This document shows, piece after piece, positions 1-11,640 of a stretch of DNA of 64,000 bases; within the stretch, counting starts at the first letter, position 1, and every line of letters begins with the position of its first letter. The notes beneath the pieces are model-generated. The model made no database searches. It saw nothing but the letters and a program-made list of their open reading frames with translations, and had not been told where the DNA came from. The position numbers and the translations under genes are program-made. Origin of the DNA: Rhizomucor pusillus (lineage: Eukaryota; Mucoromycota; Mucoromycetes; Mucorales; Lichtheimiaceae); contig FWWN02000239.1 in the NCBI GenBank assembly GCA_900175165.2, forward strand, positions 1-64,000, read 5' to 3'.

Positions 1-1765
1 ATAACCTTTAGCAATGAATATAGTTTTGCATAATTACAAGATGTTTGCAATAAGCCAAATCCACATTGGTTCATTGAGCAATCCAAACGATCCCTGTAAA
101 AACACAAGTATCAAAAACTCTCTGAAGTTCGTCACAGATCAGATAAAAAGAACAAAATATCTTTTGCCTTGATGATGGTAGCCACTTCATTATAAACTCA
201 TTCATTATCCTTTTAATGAGCGTCGATTGGCTTATGTCAATCAAGTGACCACCCTTGTGCAGGACCATGACCGGTGCTGACAATAAAGGAGGCATGAAAC
301 CTCAAAAAAAAAAAAATCCGGTGTTGATGAGACGCCTTGAATTGCCTTGGATAACTTGGATGTCTGATGATTTAGTCCTCATGGTAGGCTAAATGTGAGA
401 GAAATATGGCTGCTCACATGGCGTTTATCCTCTATGAAACTTGAAGCCGACCTTTAAACGACGTAAACCATAATAATAACGCTGGCAACATGTTAATTCC
501 ATTATAAATGTAAAAGTGGCAACAGTGAGCCAGTACAGGCACATGGACTTCGTCAAGCTTGAACGAAATGAAAATCATGCTTTCAAGTGAACATGACAGT
601 CGTCAGCACATACTAACCTTAGATAGCAAGCAAGCGTTATTATTACTATTAATTCATAAGTGCACCAACCGAGCAGATTCTGATCACGCTTCTTGCTTTA
701 TACAGTATGTACATGAAATCTTCATTGTATGCCATTCTTTGGTGGGAATAACAAAGGCGGTGGAGAATGTTCTTGTCAGAAAACAACTTATGCAATGGGT
801 ATGCAGTTACAATGTGCTTGAATGACAGCAATTTTCCTGTTACTCGGTGCCCTAAAGTTTTAGCTCTCCTGCAGCTTGTTCGGTCATGGGATGTTACAAA
901 CTGCCAATTTTGTTTGCAAGCTGAACCTGACCGGCTTACAGGTCCCGGATGAGCTCTCCACTTGGATGCAATGTGAAAGAAGACAAGTAGAAGCAGGGAG
1001 GGGTATCTGAAAAAAAAAACAAGGGGTGCAGTACTAATTATGCAAAAAGCAACTTGGCAACTTTCATTCAATTTTCTTTGTTTTCTGGACTGCCCGCATA
1101 TTTTGATTATGCATTCGCTGATCTTCTCTTGAAAGGACTGTGGCAAGAATGGATCGATTGTCGCAATTATTGGAAGCATCGACAACGAAGAAATTGAAAA
1201 ACTAGGCATCAATTGAATGAACATCTACCAACGCCGGCGGAATCCTGTTGCTTTACAGACCCGAATGAGCAGACTGCTCGTGTTTCTCGTTAGGTTCATT
1301 TGTTTCTCGACGGGTTGGCACGTCAGAGACATGATCATCCTAATTTCTTGCCTTTATTGGCAGCAAATTGAGTTGTCTGTTCGATAGATCTAATCTGCAC
1401 GGTCGTACCACCAGGCCACAAGTGCTACTGTGTATTGACATGGTTCCGCTCGTTCCGTAGACTGCTGTCACCTAAAAAAGATTGGTCTTGCCATGTACAG
1501 AAAGAAGAAAAATCAGAATTTGCTAATGCTCCTGCTGCTTTCATTGTTTACTTTTAGAAGATACGCGGTCGGATTTGCGATTCAGTAAACAAACATGCAT
1601 AGAATGAAATCAGGTGTCGTCAGCGATTCAAGAAGAACATGTTTAAAGTTTAAATTACGACGCTAATTGTTACGTTTAAGGAACTATAGTATAACAAGGA
1701 GCAGCAGCACAGTAAAGAAGCAATTATATAGATATAATAATAAAAAGGACAGAAGGGGAATACAG
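1..1765. other. Left-end region without a convincing gene
   Basis: No stretch here shows a recognisable domain or a coherent exon chain. A minus-strand open frame at 649-1224 (191 codons, ATG start) and a short plus-strand frame at about 1130-1218 ending in a helical-looking peptide (key residues GSIDNEEIEKLGIN) overlap each other. Neither can be joined to a longer gene and neither matches a family I know. A terminal exon of a plus-strand gene ending near 1218 is possible. The stretch 1250-1765 appears non-coding and would be the 3' flank of the minus-strand gene ending at 1766. Confidence 0.4.
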
Positions 1766-2303
1766 TTATTCAGCAGAAGAGGGTATAATCTGGATATCCG
1801 AAGGTTGTTCCGGCGGCGTCGCGGGCGAGAGAGGTCTTGGAGGAGGAATGATGCTGGAAGTAGTATTAGAGGTAGTGGTACAAGTAGATAGACTTACCAG
1901 CTTGCGGCGCGAAGATTCCTGCTGCAGCTGGTACAAGAATACTAATGCACGCGCAAGGTTTGCATAACCATGTTCAACCTGCAATGCACGGTGGCACTCG
2001 AGCAAGCTGTCAGTAGCATACTGGAACAATCGTGCTTGATGTAACTGCCCGAGTCGTGCGTTGTTTAGCAGATTTGTGTAATACTCGCGACCTATGCGAG
2101 CAAAGTAACTCGAGAGCCGAGAAAGCGAACAAGTGTATGGAGCTTGACACTGCTTTGGTGGACGTACAAACAGCAGCATTGTCCACCATCGGCGTCGTCC
2201 TTTCTTCTTGAGCAGTTGCGGCCAGTCCCACGCTGCTGGCTCAAAGACGGGGCCTGCCATGTCGAACAGGAAGGATACATGGGGGTGGGTGCCAAGAACT
2301 CGG

Positions 2304-2338
<35 letters not shown>

Positions 2339-3226
2339 TTGTTGTTGTTGTTGTTGCGGCGCAGCGGAGGAGGAGGAAGATGATGACGGTGAAGGAGTGG
2401 GCGATCTAAAGATAGTATGCGAAATTTGCTGAATGTCCAACAAAAGTCGACCGACGCTGTTATCTTGCGGCAACAAGGTTTCCATCGTGTGCAGGTTGTG
2501 CTCAGCATTCTCTTCAAACACTCGCTGGAAATCCCGTATAATATCCAGTATGACTGCTTTCCGGTCCTCGTCCGTCGTTAATGCAGGATCGAAAACAAGA
2601 TACTGTTTGTGAAGAGAGCGTAGTCCCAGGCCGAGAGCCGCAACGTGTGCTCGTGATACTTTGACGAGGCGGCAGTGCTCAAAGTGGCGTGAGGCAGCGA
2701 TGCTGCAAACAATGTTTTGGACGTTTTTCTTTTTCCAGGAATCACGCAGACAACGCAGCGACCAGTCGATTCCTACGTTGGTTTCGCCTAACAGTACATT
2801 ATCCAATCGTTCGCTTAGCGCCTGCAGCTGCTCAAACAAGTCTATGCGTTCCTGATCGGCTGCCAGGGGGCGCGCGCGTAATGTTTCCATCTGTCATGTA
2901 CAGTAACTTTCCTGTGAGATGATTCGCAACGGCGAAAAAGGCTACTACGCGTTCACAGTGATGGCGGTCGATATACTTGCCTGAGCTCTGTACTTGTCAC
3001 GCAGCTTGATGATAATCTCGATGGCGCCATGGATGTCCTGCTGCAGTTGACCACCTGCAGCAATCACTCTGTATAGTCGCTCGAGTTCCTGCTGCTCTGT
3101 CTTTGTACATAATCCAAGCGTGTCTGCAAGCTCCGTTTGATCCTGGCAAGTGGCGAGACGCAGCGACTCGGCCAGATCGTGCATCAAGTCGCCATTCATC
3201 CCACTGGACACTGGAGTGGGTTCCAT
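1766..3226 (-). CDS. Helical polyglutamine protein of unknown function
   Basis: Two exons (2981-3226 and 1766-2890) join across a 90 bp GC-AG intron (donor GCAAGT) to give about 456 residues starting MEPTPVSSG. I do not recognise the family. Residues 1-240 look mostly helical (heptad-like LERLYRVIAAG and LFEQLQALSERL). They are followed by a serine-rich stretch and a run of about 18 glutamines encoded by CAG and CAA codons. A second ordered segment then contains a basic, aromatic patch (LLKKKGRRRWW) and a helical block ending near LVFLYQLQQESSR. The C-terminal tail of about 50 residues is Ser/Thr/Pro-rich and probably disordered. No signal peptide or membrane segment is visible. The start was chosen as the first ATG after a pyrimidine-rich leader. 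The polyQ tract suggests a regulatory or scaffold protein, but that is inference only. Confidence 0.6.
2291..2356 (+). repeat. CTG/TTG triplet microsatellite
   Basis: About ten CTG units run directly into about seven TTG units. On the minus strand these read as CAA then CAG codons in the frame of the flanking gene and encode its glutamine run. The mixed codons mean the tract is only partly a pure microsatellite, but the pure CTG part should be length-variable. Confidence 0.9.
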
Positions 3227-3584
3227 AACAAGAAAAAGAAAGAAGTGGAAAGAGCAGTAAGAAGAGAAGAAGGCGCAACAACTCAGTTCCCGTGCGACGA
3301 GATGCATTGGCGCACGTCGATCGTCACTAAATTTGGTAATGGGAGGTGCGCATTGGCTTTGCACTTGGCCGACGTTGCAAAACGCAGGACCAACAATATC
3401 TCCCTGCATAACAAAGAGGTCCCCATAAAAGTCGCATGGTCTCATTGTCGGGAAAAAGATTTTTATGGACAAAAGGATGGAACAAGGCCGAAAAAAGGAA
3501 AGGGAGAAAATTGTGTTGCTATGTACAAGTATAGAACGGAGAAAAAAAATAAAAGCAGCAGTTTTTCGTCACTGTGCGTCGGTC

Positions 3585-4937
3585 TTAATGCATGACTGAC
3601 TGCGCTCGGGTGGTCCTTTGCAGTTGCTGTTTTTGTTTTTGTTGTTTCTGTTTCTGTTGTTGTTTTATTGATGATGATGATAATAATGGTGGTGGTGTTG
3701 GTGATTGCTGTTGTTTTTGTTGCTTTTGCTGCCGAATCTCATCCAGTTGATGCTGAAGCCGTTGACGCGCAGCGCTCTCCTGGCTCACTGATTCTTCTAA
3801 ACGTGTCACCCGCTGCATCAATTGGTGGAAATGCTGTTGCACTTGCATCTCTCGTTCCTGACGTTCACTGAGGAGCATGTTTTCTAAATGCTGCATGCGT
3901 TCTTGTGCTTGTTGTTCACGTTGCTCTATGGATCGCTGGAAACGTTCTAGCAGTAATGTCATGTTGCCTGCACGAGACGTCGGTACTTGGTCGCTGATGA
4001 TGCTCGCGGTGGCGGCGCTGCTGCTTCCCTGACGATACTTGTGAACCCGTTGCTGATATTGCCGCCAGATCTTTTGCATATCGTCCGGTCTATTTTTGCC
4101 GTGCAGTAATCGTCGAGGAACATAGTGTTTTCTGGGTGAGGTCTCGGAAGGTGGCGTGAGAAGACTCGATTGTGACTTGTTGCAGCCGGATGACAATGCC
4201 CATCGTTTGCCTGCGCGCGAGAGATAGAGAGATTAGATGGAGGAACAGGTTTGCAAGCGTCGATTTGAGCTTACCAATCTCGCTTTGGAGCTGTAACTCG
4301 CCGGTGCTGCCGCCAGCACCGCCGCAGTCAGGAGTGGATGGTGCCTGCATGGATTTCTCAATATCGCTCATCCAATCCATGACCTGCTGATCCTTGCTTT
4401 CTTTGTGCTGTCGACTGGAGAACCACTCGGCCATGGCATTGTGGTCGGGTTTGGGAGGAGAGCGTGTATCGATGCGTTTGACCTGGTTGCCATCGAGCAG
4501 AGATAAGCGACTGCGTTCTGCGGTTGCACTGGCGAGCTTTTTAAGGAGACGGGATCGTGGTGGGAATTCGTAGTGCTCTTGCTCAGGTGTAAGGTTTTGT
4601 GGTACAAGGATTTCGAATGTGCCGTCGGGGAACCGTTTAATTACTGCCTACGTGGGATATACGATAAGCATCTCTTCTGCTGCTACATAATAACCCGGCT
4701 GACGTAGAAAGCGCGCTCACTCACCTTGCGTCTGTCACCCCACATGAAAAAGGAACGATGGTCGCGTCTCCGGCGGACTTGTTTTTCCATGGCTTGTGCA
4801 GCTCGTGCTGCGATGCGTCGTTGTTGTTCTTCATCTGCTGCGGGGCCCGTGCGCTTTGTCGTCGGTTTGATCTTGGATGGGTCGCCTTCATGTTCTTTCC
4901 TTTTACCGCGAGCAACTCCATGCATGCTGTTGTGCAT
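3585..4937 (-). CDS. Coiled-coil protein of unknown function
   Basis: Three exons (4725-4937, 4275-4647, 3585-4210) give about 403 residues. The N-terminus is basic (ATG at 4937; HGVARGKRKEHE, then an Arg/Ala helix with RRRRDHRSFF). A conserved-looking middle block follows (VIKRFPDGTFEILVPQ, then LTPEQEHYEFPPRSRLLKKL). After a low-complexity linker comes a Glu/Gln/Arg-rich coiled coil of about 90 residues (ERFQRSIEQREQQAQERMQ, then LLSERQEREMQVQQHF). The C-terminus is Gln/Lys-rich. Introns are phase 0 and phase 1 with GTGAGT and GTAAGC donors. No catalytic motif, signal peptide or membrane segment is visible. The layout suits a cytoskeletal or spindle-pole scaffold, but I cannot name a family. 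A long pyrimidine-rich tract lies upstream. Confidence 0.65.
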
Positions 4938-5118
4938 ATCAATCTCACGTTACGTCGTTCTTGCTGTACCCCAGCAGTGTGTGTGTACACAGACACACTC
5001 CGTCTTCCTTTTTAGTGCTAGGACGCACTCTGGAAGTGAAAAAGTTATCCACTCAAGGGAAAAAAGGGAGAGCGCACAAGTAAGAGGATGTAATGTAGCC
5101 TGTATTTAATATTGCAGG

Positions 5119-5305
5119 TATAACAAAAAAAGAAAAAAAGGGGCGGGGAAAGTTTTTTGGATTTTTATCTCTTTTCCCTCGGACTAGAGGATTTCAAGAA
5201 GAAGGAAAGAGTGTGAGAGAGAGAAGGGAGGGAGGGGAAGAAGCGAAAAAAGGCAAAGAAAGAAAGCGAGAAAAAAAGAGAGAAAGGGACGGGAAAGAAG
5301 GTTAA
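5119..5305. repeat. Purine-rich low-complexity tract (pyrimidine-rich on minus strand)
   Basis: Nearly 190 bp of A/G-rich sequence (GAGAGA, GGGAGG and GAAAGAAAG blocks) on the plus strand lies between the stop of the VHS-GAT gene (5341) and the start of the coiled-coil gene (4937). Read on the minus strand it is a CT-rich tract upstream of the latter, like the pyrimidine-rich promoter or leader segments common in fungi. Confidence 0.75.
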
Positions 5306-5340
5306 GCTGGTCTTGTTGTTGACAATCCATGCGCGGCAGG

Positions 5341-7150
5341 TTACACTCTGAAAAGGGCTTTGGATCGCTTGCCTTTCACACGAAGCACCTCTGGCCTTAA
5401 TTATGCATCCGCTGTGGAGTCAGCGGTGGGGGCAGGTTATGGCTTCGACTGCTGTGTTTGTGAGTATATGCTTATCATCCCATTTTAACAGCTGCTGCAG
5501 CCCTTACCCTGCGTTGCTCGACGGAGAATCAACAACCTCGGTATCGTCGGCGAACGGATCGAACGGGTCACTGACGGGCCTATAGTTAGGTTTGTATCAT
5601 CAGCTAAACAAAATAGGGTTCAATGGAATGTTTTGTCGTTTACTTTTGCAGGTTAGCAGCGGGGCTTTTGCTGCTCGATGACGAGCCGGCGCCACCAACA
5701 CCTTCCGCGCTCGTAGACGACGAGCTGCCGTTGTTGCTATTCAATAAATCCACATCCTCCTACTTTGTTTCAGTCTTTTTGACATATTTATCACCGATTA
5801 CGCCAGCTGAGGCACACTACTCACAGGTGGCCGAGTGCTACGGTGGTTCAGGGTCTCGGAGTTGGCAGTTGCCTCGTTCACAGCGCGTCGCTCCAACATG
5901 TCGTCGTACGCTTTAAACGTTGTAACCAGCTCGCTATTTGCTTCCAACAACGAGGCTGCGGTTTTAAAGTTTCGTGTTACTATAGTTGCCGCACCGCCAG
6001 GTGATACGCGTATACTTACAAATGACGTCCGGATCGTTGTTCGTCTCTAAATGTCCTGCAATAATTCTCTGGAACATCTTGCATTTGCCGTAGAATTCCT
6101 TTGTAGTTGCAGGAGAAAAAGCATAATCATCCGTCAAAGCCAGGTAGCGGGGTCGATGCAAGCGGGAGTAATAAGGTTTACCTGTATCAGCTCATTCTTT
6201 GTAATATCTTCTTGTGTGGGATCTGTGAAAGACAAGGTTTGTGAAAACAACTGCGCATTATTTTTTGCCAATAAAACATCGTTCATCGGGTCCGCAGGGG
6301 TCGATTGTCGCTGCTGCTGTGCCGGAGGTAGTTGCCGTTGTTGCCGTTGTTGCCGTCGTTGCTACGCAATCTCAGGTGAGCAATCACCGAAGCACATTAT
6401 GCTTCCCCTCTCTCTCTCTCCCTTCTATTATCAGCGCTTACATCTTGCTGGGTTGGCCAATATATAGATTCAGCTAAGCGCTGGTCGCCTGGAACGGTAG
6501 GACGAAGCTGGAATCCCGCTAGCCGCTTCGACGGTTGAACTCCATTCACAACTCTCTCATAGACACGAACGAGCCCCGAGTAAGTCGGATCCGTCGTGCT
6601 AAGCCGTCCCGTCCAATTCTGCAAACAGTGTACCAGCTTCCCATGCACGCGGTCATCTGTCGTCTGTAGAAGTAATGAAAGAAGAATACAGCACATGAAT
6701 TACTAACCCAACAAACCGCACTGTGCTGTTTCCCCCCTCTCCCCTTACTTTTGATAGCGCTAATGTTTCTAAATCTTCGGCAAATGATTTGGCTCCCAGT
6801 TGACCTATATTCATTTGGGTCAACATCTACTTCTCGAAAGCACTCCTGCTTCTTTCTTTCTTACTTGAAAACTTTGCATGACAATTCTCAGACAATGCAT
6901 CCAGAAGCTGAGCATTAACATTACAATTAGAATATGAACCGAGCTTAAATACGCAGGGAGCAGAAAACCAAACCTCAAGAGATAAGATTTGCGTTTGCAC
7001 GTCGCTCGAAAGCATTTTCTTTTGGAGAAGCTTGCGTGCTTCCTTAGCACCAAGCTCCGTATTGTTCACTACATCGCATATCTGGAACACGAGCGACCAA
7101 TCTACTTCTGGGTGTGACGGATCCGTCGCCTTTTCTAAAACCCCGGACAT
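5341..7150 (-). CDS. VHS and GAT domain endosomal adaptor, LSB5-like
   Basis: A multi-exon gene starting MSGVLEKATDPSHPEVDW. Residues 1-140 form a VHS domain (WSLVFQICDVVNNTELGAKE, then LLDALSENCHAKF, and VHGKLVHCLQNW in the next exon). A Gln/Arg-rich linker follows, then a GAT three-helix domain (NELIQ, then EFYGKCKMFQRIIAG, and LLEANSELVTTFKAYDDML). The tail is Ser/Gly-rich with a tandem DPFDPF motif, the type that binds endocytic adaptors. A small last exon (5341 to about 5398) follows an intron of about 85 bp and ends VKGKRSKALFRV before the stop. VHS-GAT proteins bind ubiquitin and Arf or actin regulators at endosomes and the trans-Golgi. The lack of a FYVE or gamma-ear domain argues against Vps27 and GGA and favours LSB5/TOM1-like. 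The Gln/Arg hexamer repeat near 6320-6355 is coding. Confidence 0.8.
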
Positions 7151-8044
7151 TCAGTTTGCCGCACAGCACAACGCTTACTCCGTTCGCCAGTTACCAATAT
7201 TCGTTGTGATTGTGGTAGGTGTTATCTTTTTAGAGAAGAGTGGCATTCTGGTAATGCAATTAGGGAAAAAAGCCAAGAAAGTGGACGCTTATGGGCGGGG
7301 TTATGCATTTGAAACAATGAGTCCGGCAGAAACCGTCAGGCGAGTTTGGTAAGTCAGACAAAGACACATGAAACATGCTTGCAGAGCTTTGTTGAGTATA
7401 CCGCCGTGTAGGACAGCCTCCCTGCAACAGATAATAAAAAAATCGTTGTTCCATACTGTTATTACCACGACTGAGATGTGACATATTTCCTTATTTCGAT
7501 AATGTGTGTCACCTATCCTGAGATGGAGCTATGATATACCAGTATCACCATCTTTATGCAGAATGCAAGTTACCTCCATCTTTTGTGCAGGGAATGCTGA
7601 GAGGTTTATAAATGTGAATACCTATATGTTACATATGCTTAGTTACATGTGTTGTTACCATTATCCTAAAGGTACATGTTTGTGAAAGCTTTGAACTGGC
7701 AATTTTCGGTCGCGTTACTGCTCTGGTTCCTAATAAACCAAGGGATAAATTTCCTTTGGATTAGTTGAAAAGAAATAAAAAGAAATGTCAAATACCTTGG
7801 AATGCAAGGCAGAGGTAACTGTTATCAGATTCGAATTCGGATCACTGATCGCCGCCAGTATTGTCAAGTTAGTGTCACAATCACTCAACCATCTTTATGC
7901 AGTTACAACTTGCTTTTATCAGATATTATAAATGGCGTACAGTGGATGATGAATGAATAACAGATACAATATGCATAACTATGAAGTAAATTAAGGCTAC
8001 TAGAGGTACATGCAGGAAAAAATCCAAAGCTTTCTAAGGTCACG
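7151..8044. other. Intergenic region
   Basis: The 5' flank of the VHS-GAT gene and 3' flank of the PH-domain gene, both on the minus strand. It is AT-rich with only short open frames, and I see no RNA gene or repeat. Confidence 0.6.
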
Positions 8045-9131
8045 TTATTGTTGGAGGTTATGCGCCTGAGACAATCCTCTTTTCCTCCTATCGTTGCTGC
8101 GTAGCGGTGGTGACAGAGGTGTGACAGGATATGGTGATAAGACTGTCTCCTGCTCTTCCGAAGGAGTTTCTTTTCGCTTGTTATCGTTGGAACTATGCAT
8201 CGAAGAATGGTCCTGCTCAAAGGTGAACAAATCTTCTGTTGACGATAGATCCTCTTCTCTCGTTGATAATTTGTACATTGAGGGTGGTGAAGAATTTAAA
8301 GACGATCGACTCAGCGTGATGGGCGGTGAGCTGGTCCGTTTAGTTTCGGATGTATTATTCCGTCTACTGAGGCTGTTGTGTGCACTGAGAACGAATGCAT
8401 TTGCAAGTTTGCTCACGCTCGAACTGCTGCTCTTCTCGGTCGAGTCGGTACTATCAAACTTTTCTGTGGAGGAGGAGAAGGATGTCGAAACAGGTGGAAA
8501 GGAGGTGGATAGCGACGATGATTTGCTGGAATCTTGCACCGACGATGACGAATTCGACGATGTGGCGTATTGTTCTTCTTTATCGAGCAGGTTTAATCGA
8601 TCGAGCCATTTGTCGAGAACGCTTTCATCCTCATTCATTCCGGGTATCATATGATCGGCTGGAGTACAGTTGTGTTCTCCGGTCTGTTTCTTGATATGCT
8701 TTTCGATAAGAGACATCCAAGTGCGAGTCTCTTCCAGGGTGTCTGCATACAGTACATGGCTCATGTGGTGCCTGCAAGCTGATTGTATTCGAAACGCGAG
8801 AGGTGCTCGCCTCGTTTCATAGACTCGCACACCGTGATAATGCTTGAGGTCCACAACACCTGATGGTTTTCGATCATCCTGCCAAGTTTGCCAAGGACTG
8901 TCAGCATTCTAAACACTGATAAGGACCAAGTTTTACGTTTTGGCTTACAGGACTCTTATAGTAGAGTAATTCCTGATGGCGAAGTACAAAGTATCGCCGT
9001 TTCCACGAACGACTCAAAGGTGACCATGTCAATTTGTAAAGCCAACCTTCGTGGACGTCGATAGCGAGCTCAAAGGACATGAAAAAAGGGGAAGAAAGAA
9101 AAAGATCCTGTGACGCAAAGCGATCGAGCAT
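8045..9131 (-). CDS. PH-domain protein with serine-rich tail
   Basis: Two exons (about 8951-9131 and 8045-8881) join across a GT-AG intron of about 70 bp. The ATG at 9131 gives MLDRFASQDLF; a slightly later in-frame ATG (MSFELAID) is possible. Residues 30-130 are a PH domain: HEGWLYKLT, then SWKRRYFVLRHQELLYYKSP with the conserved WKRRYFVL strand, then VDLKHYHGVRVYE and AFRIQSACRHHM, ending in the C-terminal helix Trp (EETRTWMSLIEKHI). The remaining 190 residues are Ser/Thr-rich, probably disordered, with many possible phosphosites and basic stretches. PH domains bind phosphoinositides or proteins at membranes, so a membrane-recruited signalling or scaffold role is likely. The specific target is unknown. 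Confidence 0.8.
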
Positions 9132-9406
9132 TGCCACGTTTTTTCACTACCCGCAGGGCCGATCAAACAGCCGGTTTCAGATTGACGTCAACGCATGCAT
9201 TGTTTGAAGTCAGGTACAGGGAGGAGCAAAACTTTTTTCTTAATATTTCTTGAATACACTACAGTCTTCTTGGTTTTTGCTATTTTGCCAGTTCTTTTCG
9301 CACATGTTGAAACTAGGTTACATCGTCTTGGGTCGATCATTTTTAGTAATGCTGTCTGCCTATCAGCCGTCCGTTGTCTCGGCAACGGCCCTTGATCCGA
9401 AATTTT

Positions 9407-11176
9407 TCAGTGACTCGTCTCTGTAATTAGCAGCGCCGATAGGCGTCCAATGATCTCACTTTGAGTCACAGAATCCTGCGTCGCAGCAGCCAAAATCAAG
9501 TCTGAGCGCCCTTGCTCCAGAAGGAGCAGGATGTAATCCAGTTCATCCCCCAAACTCGTTTCCAATTGGATGTGATCCAGATTGCCTTTAGCCGCTGTAA
9601 TATTAACCAGAAACTTTGCAGATTTTTTAGTAATTGTTTTCCCGGACGCCAGGCATTGTGCGTGATATGGTAATCGTACCTGAAGACCGGCTGGAATAGG
9701 GCTGGATGAGGCAACAATCGCCGATGTGATTCTTTTCGCTCGGACAAGATCGCCTGGCAAAAATCGCTCAGCTACAACGTCGCTGTTATTTACACCCGCA
9801 ACACTTACCGATTTCCAATGCTAGCAACAATGCTTCGAATATATCAGATTGTATTGATTCATTCTTGTATAACACCATTAACGTTTCTGATGCTCGATGT
9901 GGGCAATTTAGTTCCTTGTATTTCTAAGCAGACAGCTGCTGAGTCGCTTGCTAAATGATGACTTCAGTTTTCTAGAATTACCTTGGATACTTGTCTCAAA
10001 CATTCCTGACTAGAGTGCCCTGCTGTCTGATCCAGAATTGACGCCATCAGGAGGAGCACAATGCTGATGCCAATAGTTGGCGCATTCTCAAACCAATCAA
10101 CGGACGGCGTCGACGAAAATATATTGGCCATCTCCACGAAAATTTTGTTGCCATTTGTACCGGTGCTTGGAGATTGCGATACACATGTTCGACATTCGTC
10201 TACAAGTTGTTCAACATTTTTGGATTTAAAATTCTGATTGAAGAAGAATATTAACCTTCTGTTGTAATCATTCGCAGTGTATCCAAATGATACCTTTGCT
10301 ATATCCAGTAAAGAATCTGACTTGATTTTCCAAAACTGTTCCAAGGCATTCAAGAATTGTTGATAAGCTGGTACAAAGGATTTATAAATATAGTATAGTC
10401 GTCCTAGCGTTAATAAAGCTTGGTATTGCAAATCGCCTGTTGCAGATTGAATCAAATGCTGCAAAACAATGCTGGTATCACGTGGCCGTTTGAGTTCAAA
10501 GAATGCTAGAATACATTGCAGTGTAAGATGGTCTATTACATAAACAGCTTGTAGACATGGTTTTATCCTACATTTCGATATACTCCATAGCTCTTGATGT
10601 TTTTGCTCTGAGGACGGAGATTGCAGTACTTTATCGAGCTGTTTTGTTATCTCTGTAAATAGGATTTTGGAATCATCAGCATCAACAAGCCAAAGATAGT
10701 GTTTCCCAAAGTGATACAACCATCAATGCGCGGATCGGCCACGTCAGATTTTGGTTCAGCAGACGGTGCTTGATGTAGGGTCAATAAGAGTGATGATTAC
10801 TATTGATCATTGATTTATTATTACCTTTGCTACTAGGCTGCTTGCCCTTCTTCTTCTCGTTGGCGATATGTTTGGAGCTTTTTAGATGGTTCTGCCACGT
10901 TGCTTCGTTGCTGAATTTCTTTTTACAGGCAGTGCAGTACAAGTTGTTGGAGCTTGGAGTTGCTCCTTTCTTCTGCTCCTGATTTTTCTGAACTTTTTGA
11001 TCGATCTGATCAATCTTGGTAGGTATAGAATCGAGACATTCCCAATGTTCCCGGGATTCAAATACTAGCGTCGCTTCTTAGCGAACGAGTTTACATAGCT
11101 ACACTCGGTGCATATGCGTACCGTTGTGTTGGTTGGTGTCTAAGCTGGCGTCATAGGTAGGAATGTCGGAGGGCAT
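9407..11176 (-). CDS. C2H2 zinc-finger and helical-repeat protein, unassigned
   Basis: Exon 1 starts MPSDIPTYDAS (ATG 11176) and joins exon 2, which carries a U1-type C2H2 finger: YCTACKKKFSNEATWQNHLK then SSKHI, giving Cys-x2-Cys-x12-His-x5-His. A Lys-rich stretch and further exons follow. Read as coding with a 68 bp intron removed near 10640-10710, the frame continues into about 250 residues of TPR-like helices (IVLQHLIQSATGDLQYQALL, then LGRLYYIYKSFVPAYQQFL). A C-terminal block (LPYHAQCLASGKTITKKSA) ends with the stop at 9407. The finger type is typical of proteins that touch double-stranded or structured RNA, and helical repeats bind proteins. A role in RNA processing is a guess. The join between the TPR part and the last exon (about 9760-9960) is the least certain. 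Confidence 0.6.
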
Positions 11177-11640
11177 GAGCACGGGAGGGGTTCTTGACCG
11201 TGACGAAGTATGACAGAAAAATCCATACGACGCATCGGAAGACGTTTGACAGAGTTTAATTATCATCAGTTTGCAAGATGCTTTCTTTAACAACAGTGAT
11301 CTCTTAAAACATGATTTCATTATTCAAAAACTTCCTCTAGTTGCAATACATTTAATTGCTCGCCTGTAGTACACTATTCACCTTATTGATTGAGTGACGT
11401 ATATATTTTCATTGTTATCGAGAGACTGCATCTTGGAAGAAGTATCTCGAACAATAGCATTTCTCTTCTATTCAATTCTGTCAATATTTGCGAGCGCCTA
11501 TTTGATAAGACGAATGCACAGGCGTGGTAGTAACACTGAAGGTAGAGTATGTGATCGCACTTTAAAAAATTACGCTCAGGGCGGACCATGGACACGTAAG
11601 ACGGTGCGCGTAACCATTACGGCTTTTTGATACGAACAAT
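11177..11640. other. Divergent promoter region between zinc-finger gene and RPN3
   Basis: About 460 bp separate the start codons of the minus-strand zinc-finger gene and plus-strand RPN3. No coding frame is convincing. I looked for the nonamer that drives proteasome genes in budding yeast (GGTGGCAAA) and did not see it. Confidence 0.5.

Noticed and set aside
649..1224. 191-codon minus-strand frame
   Set aside because: It has an ATG and good length, but no motif and no neighbouring exons, and it overlaps plus-strand frames of equal quality. Kept as unassigned.
2144..2432. Plus-strand frames with poly-Leu or poly-Cys runs
   Set aside because: They arise from reading the CTG/TTG repeat that encodes glutamine in the minus-strand gene.
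8094..8654. 186-codon plus-strand open frame
   Set aside because: Antisense to the serine-rich tail of the PH-domain protein; low-complexity mirror of its codons.
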